Positions 10,273-21,563 are shown, counted from the first letter of the stretch. The stretch: DNA of 64,000 nucleotides from Symbiodinium sp. CCMP2592 (GCA_905221615.1 CAJNDT010006143.1:297001-361000), one strand, 5' to 3'. Numbers and translations: made by a program. Notes: generated from the letters alone by a model not told the origin.

Positions 10273-12370
10273 TTGGAGAGTGTAGGCTTTGATGCAGCAC
10301 GGCACAACTCAGAGACACCATTGAAACTTGTATCGTTTCCGTCCGATATGCACGCCTACCTCCGTGGCAACTCTACCTGCTGGATTCGATGCTTTGCCGT
10401 CATTTTCGTGACTTCACTAGCTAGGTTGCTTCCGGTTCCAGAGATGTCGAGGTTGTTGAGGGCCATGTGCTGGTGTCCGTGAGTTGGCCAAGGGTGCAGA
10501 AGAGATGCCCACTTGAATGCGACATCATGCCTGTGTGCCGGCGTGCCCGCTCTCTCAGGGATGCAGAAGAAGACGACGACTACGTGACTGCCTTCGAAAT
10601 TGCAGCTGGACATTATGGTTCTAGCAGGTAGCAAGCTCCTTCTCGGTGAGCTAATGCAACTTGCGTAAGGAAGTTGCCAATGACATCGGCGATACCGTTA
10701 CACATGCGACTGCCTTCGTTTACGGCTGGGGTTTCAGTGACACACTGAGGCGGGACTGATCAATTCGTTTCGCGTTATTGTTCCAACGATTGCCTCAAAA
10801 GTCTGTTGCTGAGAGCAGTTGGCTACAGGTTGCCGGACGTTCAACATTTCGGATGTAATGCCTGCAGTGCTTCAGGGCGTCGACAATTCAATGAGTCCCA
10901 CTTCCAAACACACAGACCGGAACGACTTGAACCCTGCCAGGGTCATGTATTTTCCATTCTTCAACGGCTCCTTGGATTCTGCAACGTAACAGCTCTGGTG
11001 CTAGGGATGGTGTCGCTTCTGTGCCGGACGCAGATATGTCGGGTGCAGCACTTCATGCTCGAGCATGTGGTACGGAATAGCTTGACATGCTGCATGTACA
11101 TGCAAAGCTGAAAGGCTGCACAACGATTTCGTGGTCATCGCACGCTTGGCCGCATTACCAGTGGTGGATGAGCTTGAGAAGGTGCCGGCAAAGTGAGGTG
11201 CCCGCAATCGCCGCAGTATCCACAGGTGTGGTATTATGCCATGCTGTCTTCGATTATCCTTGGAGTCTCCGGATGCACTGGGCGGGATTTCAAGCCCGGG
11301 CCTAGGGCTCACAGTCAAACTCCTACACGTTCCACGTTCCGTCAGATTGATCTGCAGCGGCAGTGCTTCCTACCATCTGCCAAGGAAGCTATATGAAACA
11401 GCTGAGCTGCTTGGGCGAGGTATTTTCCATGTGAGCGGACGAAGTCGCCGCGGTCTAACGTGTTGGTCGTGCTGATATGCAGCTTCAGGTATGCAAGAAT
11501 ACCGAAGTACACACAGCAAGTCGTACCGCACGCTCATGATTACAGCTCCTCGGAGTGCACTTTCTGGGCCAGTTATCTCTCCTCAGTGCTGGAGCCTTTT
11601 TGTCGTAAAGCCCCTGGCCCCGCAAGACTTCCGTTAGACACAGCTTTGACACGGGTGCAAGCCGAAGCCATGTTGAACCATCTCCGAGACCATCTACCGT
11701 GGCTAAAATCGGAACAGCTCATGTCACTTGTGGCCAGCCCTTTGAAATAGAGCTTGGCCATGCCACCCTTGTGGTGCATGCATCGGTTCAACGCGCGGCG
11801 CCACATTGCCTTCCTTTCTGCTTACGGTGCTTGTCAGCTTGAAGCCCTCTGCTTACGAAGGGTTCCCGAACACACTCGGCCTGACCATCATTCCTTCGCG
11901 GGAGACGACCTCGATTTGATCTCAGCCCCATGCCGGCACTGCCACAACAAGCAGAACAAAAAGCGGCACGATATGTGCAGCGGCAGCAGCACAGGCTCGA
12001 AGTATCAGCAACAAACTGATTGACGAAACGCGGAGGAGAGGGGCCCCAAGCATTCAAGCAAGAGCCATCCTTTCACTACTTGTGCAGGTAGGTTCGTTGC
12101 CCACGTTCCTTGTTTTGTGAGACTTTGGCAGCGTGTGACAGTGTAATTACTCTGCACCACATGCAGGCCATGTCGCTGACGGTCGGCTGGGGCTGGATGG
12201 ATGTCTGCAATAGTACTACCACTTTCTTCATCTCGGAGTGGATGAAAACCCACACAACGCTGTGGAGCATTCCTATCATCTATTTTATCTTGCTCGTGTT
12301 TGTGTACGCGATCTTGACGGAGATCTACTTTCAGATCCTGGATGTGGCTCGACAGACAATCGGAGAGTGA
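10273..12370 (+). CDS. putative multi-exon membrane protein
   Basis: Several + strand exon-like frames. They include 10273-10482 (hydrophobic CFAVIFVTSLARLLPV), about 10499-10628 (acidic RDAEEDDDYVTAFEIAAG, followed by a GTAGCA donor), about 10668-10757 (EVANDIGDTVTHATAFVYGW), a hydrophobic piece near 10940-11035 (ILQRLLGFCNVTALVLGMV), about 11100-11198 (RLHNDFVVIARLAALPVVD), about 11210-11290 (VWYYAMLSSIILGVSG) and 11460-11750. The last two exons are clearest: 12010-12087 ends CTTGTGCAG, intron 12088-12166 (79 bp, GT-AG), and exon 12167-12370 encodes a helix LWSIPIIYFILLVFVYAIL and ends in TGA. At least four hydrophobic stretches suggest a polytopic membrane protein. I cannot name a family, and the earlier joins are not proven. 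Confidence 0.38.
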
Positions 12371-12576
12371 CTTCTTTGTAAGCTTGTTTCGAACTTGCCA
12401 TGTCACTTCCGAGTTCACAGCTTTCTCTCCGTCGCTTAGAGGGCATGCGCTAGTCACCGCTAGTTTCGGCCCTGCTTAGCTCACGGACCGAACGAAGATT
12501 GAGCCACCCCTAAGCCCACAGAGTGACACAGAAGGAGAGCTCCAGAGACGGATGAAGTTTTGTTGGAGGTCGAATC

Positions 12577-13196
12577 GTGAGTTCCGTCTCATGCAGCGCA
12601 GGAGATGCGATTCTTGAAGAGGGAGCGCAGCGAATTCCAGGAGGACTGCAGCCTCGAACATCACAGCGCAAACATAAGCACAAAAACACACGCGCGCGTG
12701 TGGCAGTACATATCCAGCTTCCTGTCTGTCAGAACTTCCCGACGATTCCCGCCTCCGTGCGGCTGTATCAGGGGTCAAAGCACGACCTCAATGATCTCGA
12801 GCAGGCCAGGGATGATCATATTTCCTTTGCACCCTGACCATACTGAGAGTTCAGAAGTTGCATCTCCCCCAGCCATCCCCATCCCCCAGATGCCCTTTCA
12901 TTTCTACTCAAATCCAGTCGATATGAACCAGTGGCTGAAGATACGAGAAGTCGCCAGAGGCTCTTGGAGGTTTTCAATCTTCCAAGCTGTAGCCATCCTG
13001 CGCAGCAAGTAATTCAGGCGCTGCCCCGAGCTGCAGACGAAGCAGCGGACAAGAAGGACCTACACCTGTGAGCACATGGTGAAATCGAGGACTCGGGCAT
13101 GCCACCAGCCAGTCTAGAGTCCATAGAAGGATATTCTGCGGCTTGCAGAGTTGGCAACTTGATGGCCGTAGATTTCGAATGATTTCGGAACGGACG
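12577..13196 (+). CDS. exon-like frames, unknown protein
   Basis: A + frame from 12577 to 12837 ends with LDLQ-free, charged text such as LYQGSKHDLNDLEQARDD. A second frame at about 13011-13187 reads ALPRAADEAADKKDLHL, a TGA, then GEIEDSGMPPASLESIEGY in the same frame. The interruption may mark a spliced border (a GTGAGC donor lies at 13069) or decay. No family recognised. Confidence 0.25.
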
Positions 13197-13434
13197 TTTG
13201 GCTCCACGTAGTCTCGTGCGATGGCTGCACAGTTGCCCCCCCTTGGACATGTTCCCCCAAAACAGAATTAGACAGGGTGGGGGCTGGGGGAGGCGGATCC
13301 GCCCCAGAGCGATTTGCTAATGACTAGGAGAAGCACACGCTCTGGGCTTCCAAGAATATACCCGATCAGCGAAAGCATACAAAATGGCTGCGACCGACTG
13401 AGTTGTGGCAAACGGAGATATGTACTGCTGCTTC

Positions 13435-13500
13435 ATGTACTGCTGCTTCAAGTTTTGTCTGTAGTCCAGTTTTGTTCTGTAGTCCTTTGGTGACATAAGT
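13435..13500. repeat. two small tandem duplications
   Basis: TGTACTGCTGCTTCA is present twice in tandem, followed by two near-copies of an AGTTTTGT(C/T)CTGTAGTCC-like unit. Short and locally duplicated; no gene is evident. Confidence 0.5.
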
Positions 13501-13905
13501 AGTCTTGTTCCCTTGAGGCCGAATCAGGCCCAGTCTAAGCATCATGCCGTTAACCCCGTGGAGACGTTTTGTGGCTGTCCGAGTGGTGCGCCGCAGCGCG
13601 CAAACACAAACGCGTCCCTTGCGGAAAAAATCGTAGAGTTTAAGTGTTTCGTCATTGTCTTCAGGCTGGAAGATATTTCTCAATGCCCTGCTTCGTGGTT
13701 TAGATTCACTGCTCGGCAGGAACTAGATCCCATCTTCAGATGCTGATCTCGAAGATAGATTAGATTCAATGAAGGCGAGAACCAATTCCGGCACTAGCAC
13801 GGTCCAGCGGTTTTGAAGACAAATTGAAAGAGGTTCGACACTGATGCGACGGTGTTCGAGGGCTGTGCGTCTGGACCGCTGCAGTGCAAGATTTTCCCCT
13901 GTAGC

Positions 13906-14023
13906 TAGAGTCGGCAGCTTCACAAGAAATATGTGTTTGGTGTCACCCTGCCAAAAAGTTGCTGTGGTTTTCAACGCCAGTGGCTCGGAGAGGCCTGCTA
14001 CAGATATACGCTCACTAAAATAG
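13906..14023 (+). CDS. exon-like 3' end, unknown
   Basis: Open + frame ending in TAG at 14021-14023, with text SFTRNMCLVSPCQKVAVVF followed by NASGSERPATDIRSLK. It is directly followed by an AATAAT-rich stretch. Could be the last exon of a gene whose upstream part (13513-13746) is also open. No family recognised. Confidence 0.25.
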
Positions 14024-14299
14024 TAATAATAGTAATAGCAATAATAATATGAACAAAAATAACTACATACAGATACCGAACTGCTTGGACAACCTCAAAC
14101 ACCTGTGCCTTTTGCTCCACCACTGCGTAAGAATGCGAGTAGTGTGCAAGTTATTTCATTTTGCGACAACATCGCGCTGATGCAGCGATGTAGCTAGAGG
14201 TACCGCGGCCATGAGCAGGATGCTCTCATGGACACTTAGTTCGGGCCAACGTGCTGGGGGTGTGACAGTGGCAAAAGGGTATGCAATCGTCAGCTCCCG

Positions 14300-14848
14300 A
14301 GTGACGCTGCCGGGGGCAAACGGAGAGCGGGTCTTGATCGAAGGCAGAGGCAGCTTTCGAACCTGAAATCCGCCCTCAACCGATGTCAGGCACTGCAGGC
14401 CTTGGCACAGAAAAGTCATGCGAGGCCGGGTCTTAGCGGTCTGCAGGTGTGGGTCGACAACCTCAGAACGGCCACCATGTGGCCTTTGAAGGAACCGGAA
14501 GACCACGACCTCCGCTCGAACGATGTCTCCAGCCAAGGCCAGCAAAGCTATTCTTGCCATGATTCAGATGCCTCGCACTCGAATGGTGACTTTCGTGCAG
14601 TTCCGGGTGACCTTGAAAGGTTTCCTTCCTCCAATTACGACCTACTCTTCAAAGACAATGGCAGGTGCAGCGGTTCTTTCCTGCTGGAGTGTACGAAGGG
14701 CCGTGACGCTGCACAGAACTTTTCTGTCTTCGGGCCAGGACTAGCTGAAAGTGTGGCAGGCAGGGCTGAAGACTGTACAGGAAGGGGCGCTTGTTCCGGT
14801 GCTTTCGCAGGCTGGCGACTGGTGGGAGCAGACTGGGAGCTCAAATAG
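14300..14848 (+). CDS. exon-like open frame of 180 codons
   Basis: One + frame is open for about 183 codons to TAG at 14846-14848. It starts with a basic amphipathic helix (LDRRQRQLSNLKSALNRCQAL) and goes on with a Ser/Asp-rich, low-complexity middle part. The opposite strand is open over 14156-14560, so length alone is not proof. After the stop the same frame continues with VTELLKQIWHRTQPHS, which could be the next exon or intron sequence. Function unknown. Confidence 0.35.
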   Translation, partial: SDAAGGKRRAGLDRRQRQLSNLKSALNRCQALQALAQKSHARPGLSGLQVWVDNLRTATMWPLKEPEDHDLRSNDVSSQGQQSYSCHDSDASHSNGDFRAVPGDLERFPSSNYDLLFKDNGRCSGSFLLECTKGRDAAQNFSVFGPGLAESVAGRAEDCTGRGACSGAFAGWRLVGADWELK

Positions 14849-15475
14849 GTGACAGAGCTCCTGAAGCAGATATGGCATCGCACACAGCCACACAGCACAG
14901 CTACAACAGTGGTACACTACCCAGCCGCTACGACGGACACTGCAGGGCATATCGCTCATCAATGTGCGGTGCCATTTGGTGAATCCATCTTTTTCTCAGA
15001 GCCAGATCGGACAGACAGACATCTCCAAAACTGGTAGATGTTATTGTGCTGCCGTGCCCGCACTCCCTTCATGCTGTCAGAAGGGACTGAGATGATGTGT
15101 GAAACCGAAGTAAAGTGATAGACGCTACACCACAAGGCCAATGCTAGAAAGGCCACCGCCCTCGCCCTCCAGCAGGCCTGAAAACTCAGTGCTGCGGGCG
15201 CGAGCCAGTGTGCACGGGCAAACTGCCCGTGACATGTCCTGTAACTCGGGATGTGTGCTGAATCTTCCAGCTGACTTCCTGGATTATTGCAAGCCCAGCC
15301 GCGCGGGACCGCCCGTCTTAATTAAGCAGTGAACACGGAAGTCCTACATTGCCATGCTTCCACATGGTCACGCGCACTGCAACTGCTGGCAGAAGCCAGC
15401 TAGTTGCTTTCAGCCTTCCTTGTAGCACACCCTCCTGCATCCAGGATGTGCTGCCCAACTTGATCTGCAAGAGGC

Positions 15476-16204
15476 TTGCAAAACAACCATCCCCGTGTCA
15501 GATCTCAACCTACCAGCTTGAAGATAGTTGGAGATGCGCACCCTTTCCAAGGCGACGTTTTGATTCCCAATGGTGAAGCTGCTGATGCGGTTGCCGTGGC
15601 TTGGCTGCGGCCTGCACAGTCGGAGCTGTGTGTTGAAATCGACTCAATAAGGAGATGCAAATCGAGTCATCACGGAGGCTGCTGCTCCTCGCCGTGTCCT
15701 CAAGCTCTGACGAATCAAGCCCAGAGCAATGACACTCAACTCAGGCCCCCCTTCTTCGTGTGCACAACAGGAGCTTGTTGTCGTCAACTGTCATATCTCG
15801 CAGCGGCTGAGAGATTTCAAGAGAGCTGCCTTTCAGGACGGGCTTCACCGTGGCCTTGCGTTTCCTTGACCCGGTCCAGCATGAGGCCACGGCCTGGGCA
15901 CGGCGAGTCGGCGAGCCCCAAGAAGCGAAGCCCCGCATTCTCAGGTTCCGATGCTGGAGATTCCTCAAACTGCCTGCTGCGATGCCAAGCACCTGGCATT
16001 TCAGCCCTTCCAACCTCGCATCCTGGAATCGGAACTATGGGCAGGCCGCGATCCTCGGATGCATTGCGCAGGAGGATGCTTTCGGCGTTGATTTGTCCAG
16101 CTGCATCGCAAGCTACAGGGGAAGCTTCTTCCTACTTCGTGATTCAACCGAGAGGAGCGGCCCGCGGTTCCCGAAAACAACAGCAGGATCCTTTCTTCGG
16201 CTGA
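15476..16204 (+). CDS. long open frame (242 codons), unknown
   Basis: The longest non-repetitive single frame in the first third of the window. The first part (KIVGDAHPFQGDVLIPNGE, then AADAVAVAWLRPAQSELC) looks like a folded domain; the middle is Ser/Arg/Pro-rich. A second + frame (15850-16269) overlaps the 3' half and looks equally plausible there, so a splice event probably changes frame near 15.9 kb. No family recognised. Confidence 0.35.
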   Translation: MQNNHPRVRSQPTSLKIVGDAHPFQGDVLIPNGEAADAVAVAWLRPAQSELCVEIDSIRRCKSSHHGGCCSSPCPQALTNQAQSNDTQLRPPFFVCTTGACCRQLSYLAAAERFQESCLSGRASPWPCVSLTRSSMRPRPGHGESASPKKRSPAFSGSDAGDSSNCLLRCQAPGISALPTSHPGIGTMGRPRSSDALRRRMLSALICPAASQATGEASSYFVIQPRGAARGSRKQQQDPFFG

Positions 16205-16205
16205 G

Positions 16206-16567
16206 ATGGAACGGCGACGGATGCTCTGTGCCTGTGCCAGCTTTGCTGTCACTGCAAGCTTCGAGGTGAAGCTCGAGAGGGCGGCAAAATCGAGGGAGTG
16301 CTGGTCTGCTGCTCAGGGCTCGCATCGCACAGCCTGGTTTTGTGAAGAGTTGTTCGGCGAGGTGCTTCCACCCAACAGCCTCGGGGCTGTTTGGGGCTTA
16401 GTTTCGAGCCGCCAAGAAAAACGGAGACATTCTCCGGTTTGGTAGCAGCAGCAGCAGCCCGTGCTGACGTTGTTGTTTCTGCGGGCGCTGGGTGCCTCAT
16501 TTGAGGTCCCTTGGGAAGTCCTTGCCAGACGGAGGCTCGCTGAAGAAGGCGCGCTGGATCTGTGCTG
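16206..16567 (+). CDS. exon-like frames following the 15.5-kb ORF
   Basis: 16206-16445 reads VKLERAAKSRECWSAAQGS onward. 16451-16567, in another frame after a GTAGCAG border, reads VLTLLFLRALGASFEVPWEV then LARRRLAEEGALDLC. Both look like parts of one helical protein. Splice sites not fixed; function unknown. Confidence 0.3.
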
Positions 16568-17242
16568 ATGTTTGTGGCAGAGCATGTCCAGCTCAGAGGC
16601 AGCCGAACCCTTCGCGCATGGTTGACAGTGCCTGGCCCAGGAATCAAGCATAGTTAATTCAACACTGCAGGGATGCTTCTGCATGCCATTCAGCGATCCA
16701 TGAGACTCAGAATCGGGATTCAGTTCGAGGCTTTCAGCAAAGCGTCATGAGAGAACCTTGTGCCAAGAAAGGGCGCGTGCAGCATTCGTGAGGGGAGTTT
16801 CTGATGAGAGAGAACCTGCCGCGCCTCTAAAGTCAGAAGGCCGCAACGAATCAGACAATGAAGAGCAAAAGCGAGGAGTCAGCACAGCGTTTGCTCGAGC
16901 ACGATGGGTGCTGTCATTACAGTACCTGCATAGCCGTCATCGAAGCGACGACAAGGGAACAGGCTCAGGGCAGCATGCAGTATGCTTCCGAGAGGTACGA
17001 CAAGGCTTTCTAGCCAGCTACGTCCACTGAGAGCTGAACTTCAGAGTTCCGTGAAAGCAACCTTGCAGCTTTCAATCGGCGCCTGACAGACAACCTAACA
17101 GGCCCTCTGTACTGCAGTAGAACACGAAGCATCGCAACCTCAAAAGTGCCTGTTGCGAGGGGTGGGGGCGGTTGACCCTTTGAGAGCCCTTTATTGCTCA
17201 CATAAGCACCCTTGCCTTGGTTAGTTCTCGAAAGCCCGATGT

Positions 17243-17332
17243 TCCAAGGTCCAGCCTCTCTTTGACGATGCTTCTGCCGGACCCTCGGATGTGCCAATGC
17301 TGTGTGATCGCTGTGAGCTTGAGGCAAAGATG
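17243..17332 (+). CDS. small exon-like frame with a CxxC
   Basis: Reads VQPLFDDASAGPSDVPMLCD then RCELEAKMQ and ends at a good donor, CAG|GTGGGC. The CDRC motif may bind metal, but there is only one CxxC. Probably an internal exon of the same + strand block. Function unknown. Confidence 0.3.
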
Positions 17333-18282
17333 CAGGTGGGCAGCGGTCTGGGCACGGTCCCTGGCTGCTATCTCGGCTGAAGCTTGTTTCTCCTTTCCGG
17401 CTGTGCAAGGCCCGCAGATTTGCCGTGCTTTAGGCACCAAATTCGTTTTCTGGCATGCTTCTCACATTCGTCGCAGTTCCTCGCAGCTTGAAGCAGAGAT
17501 TGCAGGCACTGCAGGCCAGCAGGAGACGGCTTTCGTTGTGGAGCCAGCTGCCTGGAACAGCTACCCCGGTGTCACCACTATCACTACCAGTGCCTCCGAA
17601 GAACCTTCAGAAGTCCTTTTGTCCAGTCTCAACGAATCCAGGCCGCAAGCGCGACAGGCCCATTCCTTGGACTTGCATACTCTGTCGAATATCGCGAAGC
17701 TGCCAACAGGTAACTCAATAAGTAACTAAGACTTCCGCTGAACAGATGAGCTTCGGCTACACTCCCAGTGAAGCGCGGCACTTTTCCTAGGACTCGCTTG
17801 CTACCACCGTGTGCTTGAGACCTGCGTTGGTGGCCGGCTCAATGCAGCGGGTCGATATGGCTGTTGAGAGCAAGTCAGACCTTGGTCAAGACTAAGGTGT
17901 TCATGAACGCGCTCCCACTAGGCCGACGATCGTCGCACAGAAAGCTCTTGTGATCGCAGCATGAGCTCCAGGAGACCTGAGCATCAGATATGCTACGGGT
18001 CCTGTGGACGCCGTTCCCTGAGTCTTGCAGCATCATGCCGAAACATGGGCTTCGAGAACAAATCTGGAATGAATTTGGTGTTCTTTCTTTCTTCACATCC
18101 AGTGCCTTGCAAGGAGTCCTTGGGTGCAAGATTCAGGCGTCCATATGAACCTGGATCACCTAGCTGAGCCAGAATCTTCGGGACATGTTTTTGCCACTGA
18201 GCCTCAATCGGTGCCTCGACTCGTCTCGGAAATTGCTCCAGCAGCTTGTTGCACGGCACTGCATGACCTAGGCTAACGTCCA

Positions 18283-18825
18283 GTGGCAGCAAGTCTCTTT
18301 GGAGAAGCTCTCAAGGCCGGAGGGTCTGTGGAGCTTTCGGTGAGCTTTGTATCAGCTTTTGATGTGCTTGCCAGGCGCGGCGTATACAACTTGCAAAGCT
18401 TGGTGGAGGATGACCGGCTGCAGTGCCTGCCGCATGCACCAGAAACGACCAAGCAATGCAGAGAGAAGCGTGCCCTTGAGGAGGTTGGCTTGAGACTTTG
18501 CTTGCGGCTTGCATCTGAGCGTGCGCTTCGTGTGTTTGGCCGGAGACCGTGCGAGACAACGTCCACAGCCCTGCAAGGCTTGGCGCCATGGCGCCCTGGT
18601 CTGAGGTGGTTCATCTCGAGGACTGCAAGAACTACGAAAGACGGACGAATATGTTGTGCCACCACATGTTCGCCAGGCCAGCTGCTTCAAGCAGGCACGG
18701 CAAATTGCGATGGTCGCGCACAGAGTCGAGAGTGTCGTCTTGAAAGGAAACGGACTCGTCGCCGATGGGCTGTGGCAAAGCTGCCCAAATTCAGCAACAT
18801 GCAGGTGGGCCGGCTTCGCCAGTAA
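18283..18825 (+). CDS. exon-like frame of 180 codons, unknown
   Basis: Frame with text FDVLARRGVYNLQSLVEDD then RLQCLPHAPETTKQCREKRA and a Leu/Arg-rich helix. The same frame is open upstream (about 18184-18272: VFATEPQSVPRLVSEIAPAA) and is separated from it by one TAA. Two overlapping + frames near 18549-18743 and 18656-18889 also look coding, so the region probably holds several short exons. Function unknown. Confidence 0.3.
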   Translation: MAASLFGEALKAGGSVELSVSFVSAFDVLARRGVYNLQSLVEDDRLQCLPHAPETTKQCREKRALEEVGLRLCLRLASERALRVFGRRPCETTSTALQGLAPWRPGLRWFISRTARTTKDGRICCATTCSPGQLLQAGTANCDGRAQSRECRLERKRTRRRWAVAKLPKFSNMQVGRLRQ

Positions 18826-18889
18826 TGCCGTAATACCTGCTATTCACGCCCTTGACAGTCCTCTTGTGCCACTCATCCTAGGGGCATGA

Positions 18890-19260
18890 TGCCATGTATG
18901 ATGATCTGCAAGAGCGAGGAGGCCATTAGCCAAAAATCATCAGCATTAGCTACAACTACAGTATGTTACAGTTAGTAGGCTGTATGTATTTGAAGAAAAA
19001 TCTCGGCATCGAACGGCCCACGAGCTGCCTGAGCGTCTCACGAAGAACAGCGAGGCGACGCCGGAGCCGCTGCTGGGGTTTTAGTCGAGGTGTCGGAGCC
19101 TCACGAGCTTCGACGGGTTGAACCTTAACTCAGTGCAAGTGATGCTCCACGCCAAGGTGCGGCCAAGCAGAGGCGAGTCTGAAGTGTGTGTGCGTGTGTG
19201 TGTGTGTGTGGTTTGCTTTGCACACTATAGAGAAGCAGGTTATAATTATAGTCTTACTTC
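18890..19260. other. no supported gene
   Basis: I see no recognisable coding region here. It contains a short GTGTGTG run near 19190-19212 and then grades into the GGTTCGG-rich repeat domain. Confidence 0.5.
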
Positions 19261-19261
19261 A

Positions 19262-20345
19262 GGAAACGGACGGTTCGGTTACGGTTTTTCGGTTTTGAGC
19301 GAAGGTTCTGGACGGTTCGGTTCGCGGTTCGCGGTTCCGGAAATAGCCATCAGGACCTTGGGAGGGCTCTTCTAAAGGCCAACAGAACCGACAATTCCTA
19401 ACATATTGTGTCAGGGCGATTTTGGGGGGTTTGGGGCCCCTGCAAGGCCTTTAGAAGAGCCTTCCTAAGGCCAACAGAACCGAAAATTCCTAACATATTG
19501 TGTCAGGGCGATTTTGGGGAACAGAACCGAAAATTCCTAACACATTGTGTTAGGGCGGTTTTGCGGAACAGAACCGAAAATTCCTAACACATTGTGTTAG
19601 GGCGATTTTGGGGGGTTTGGGGCCCCTGCAAGGCCTTTAGAAGAGCCTTCCTAAGGCCAACAGAACCGAAAATTCCTAACATATTGTGTCAGGGCGATTT
19701 TGGGGAACAGAACCGAAAATTCCTAACACATTGTGTTGGGGCGGTTTTGCGGAACAGAACCGAAAATTCCTAACACATTGTGTTAGGGCGATTTTGGGGG
19801 GTTTGGGGCCCCTGCAAGGCCTTTAGAAGAGCCTTCCTAAGGCCAACAGAACCGAGAATTCCTAACATATTGTGTCAGGGCGATTTTGGGGAACAGAACC
19901 GAAAATTCCTAACACATTGTGTTAGGGCGGTTTTGCGGAACAGAACCGAAAATTCCTAACACATTGTGTTAGGGCGATTTTGGGGGGTTTGGGGCCCCCC
20001 TAAGGCCAACAGAAGCGAAGATTCTTAACACATTGTGTGAGGGCGATTTTGGGACATCAGAGGATGAGGAAAGAGAAGAGGACGGAAGACGAGACAACAA
20101 CAAAGAACAACAGAGAAAAGCAAGGACCAGCAAGGAAGAGAAGCGCGAAGAGAAGAGCAGAGAACGCAGCGAAAAGCAATGAAGAGCAGAGACGCGAAGC
20201 GAACCCTGACCCTAACCTCGGGGAATTGGAACCTTTTTCGGTTCGGTTTCTATTTCGGTTCGGTTCGACGGTTCCGGTTTTACTTGGTTCACAGGTTCCG
20301 GTTCTGAAGGTTCCGGTTCCACGGTTCGCGGTTCGGTTCCTTCCC
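19262..20345. repeat. 186-bp higher-order repeat in GGTTCGG-rich domain
   Basis: Core at 19380-20030: the block starting CCAACAGAACCGA recurs at 19471, 19657 and 19843, exactly 186 bp apart. Each 186-bp block holds three related subunits that share AACAGAACCGAAAATTCC and a CCTAACA(C/T)ATTGTGT(T/C)AGG motif; one subunit carries an extra GGCCCCTGCAAGGCC tail. The core is flanked left (19265-19345) and right (20225-20345) by GGTTCGG/GGTTCCGG-rich DNA. The first unit is preceded by an inverted copy of the GGCCTTTAGAAGAGCC motif near 19362. Frames across it encode repetitive Arg/Phe text and are not genes. Confidence 0.9.
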
Positions 20346-20418
20346 TTCCTGCTTACTTGGACGGTCGACTTGCCCACATTGGATCCTGCTTGTCGCCACA
20401 CCTCCTTGGCTCTGCAGA

Positions 20419-20825
20419 TTCGCATCACGTGCCCGTTTTGGTTTCTAGACCGATCCGGGCAGCCACCTCAGTTGTTTGCAGTTGTATTGCGCCTGCACTG
20501 GCAGTGACATTGGCGCCCGTGGCACTAAGAATTGGGAAGCCGCTGGCTCTCAACGTTCTTCATGGCCGAGCACCCAGCTGCCTGTTGCTGCGTCGCCACG
20601 ATTCACATCGCCGTCGCGGCTAAGGTGGGAAGCCTTTGCCACACGATACAGGCGCCATCTTCTCAGAGTCGCATCGAGCTCGTGCTCGCACCCGAATATG
20701 AAACAGTCGGAACATCAGATTGCCACCGATAGCCAATGATCGCCACGAAGGTCACCATGCTTCCTGTGAACGGCTTGCAAGAGCACTGCGAGCTGCTCCT
20801 GCGCGGGATGCCCGATCTTGCCTAG
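20419..20825 (+). CDS. exon-like frames, unknown
   Basis: 20419-20508 (after a CTCTGCAG acceptor) reads IRITCPFWFLDRSGQPPQL. 20560-20729 reads AEHPAACCCVATIHIAVAAK. 20736-20825 opens with ATG and reads MIATKVTMLPVNGLQEHCEL to a TAG. They look like consecutive short exons on the + strand. No family recognised. Confidence 0.28.
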
Positions 20826-21040
20826 TCGTGATCCTTTGCTCACGCGGGCCTGCGGTGCCAGCTCAACCCACCAGTGCCGCGGCCATGGAAGTACTAGAAA
20901 TCCAGGCTGACAGGACCTACGTAAGGCATCCAGAGTCCCAAAATCTAGAATCTATTTAAAAATCTAGCGACTGCCCATCTGCAACGTTTCAGCATGGCGG
21001 CGTAATCGTGCAATCATGAAACACCTGCTGAGGGATATTA

Positions 21041-21391
21041 GAGAAGTTTGAACATGAAGCCAGGGAGTCGTTTGTTCGTGAGCTCGGCTTGAAGCCACTC
21101 CCCGAGATACTCAAAGTCGCAGCTGCATCAGATCCTAGAACAAATCCGACTTTGTTTAGAAGTTTAGCTGTGCTTCATGGGAAGCCCGTCGTCGTGCAAC
21201 GTCTCTTCGGCCAACGCTGCTCTTCTGGTCGTGAACCATGTTGCAAGCAGGCCAGGCAGCTTCTATGCACCGTAGCACATCGGATGATTTCAGATGTTAG
21301 GGAATGTCGACAGGCTGGCTTTCTGAGTTGGTGCTGGAAAGGGCCCAGTTGGGCAGAAAGGTCTAATATGGGAGCCAAACTCCCATTGTAG
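21041..21391 (+). CDS. exon-like frame of 116 codons, unknown
   Basis: Follows a TATTAG acceptor-like site and reads EKFEHEARESFVRELGLKPL then PEILKVAAASDPRTNPTLFR. The first 60 residues look like a helical domain; the Cys-rich tail before the stop may be intronic. Function unknown. Confidence 0.35.
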   Translation, partial: EKFEHEARESFVRELGLKPLPEILKVAAASDPRTNPTLFRSLAVLHGKPVVVQRLFGQRCSSGREPCCKQARQLLCTVAHRMISDVRECRQAGFLSWCWKGPSWAERSNMGAKLPL

Positions 21392-21408
21392 AGGCGTTAG
21401 TATTAGTG

Positions 21409-21429
21409 TTCAGGGTTTAGGGTTTAGGG
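21409..21429. repeat. interstitial telomere-like repeats (TTTAGGG)
   Basis: TTCAGGG followed by two perfect TTTAGGG heptamers, then a diverged CGTCGGG. TTTAGGG is the telomere unit reported for dinoflagellates. Only about three units, so this is an internal relic or chance tract and not a chromosome end. Confidence 0.6.
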
Positions 21430-21563
21430 CGTCGGGATGACTAGCAACATTACTCCCCAGGCACACTCGTAATTGCAGGATTATGAGGGCTCTCTGCTCG
21501 AAAAAAGACTTAAAGGGTCCTACAGGCATCTTGGTGATGTTAGCCGAGGGGAATGTCGTGTAA

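Noticed and set aside
20057-20428. A minus-strand ORF of 123 codons with Arg/Thr/Asn repeats
   Set aside because: Encoded by GGTTCGG/GGTTCCGG repeat DNA.
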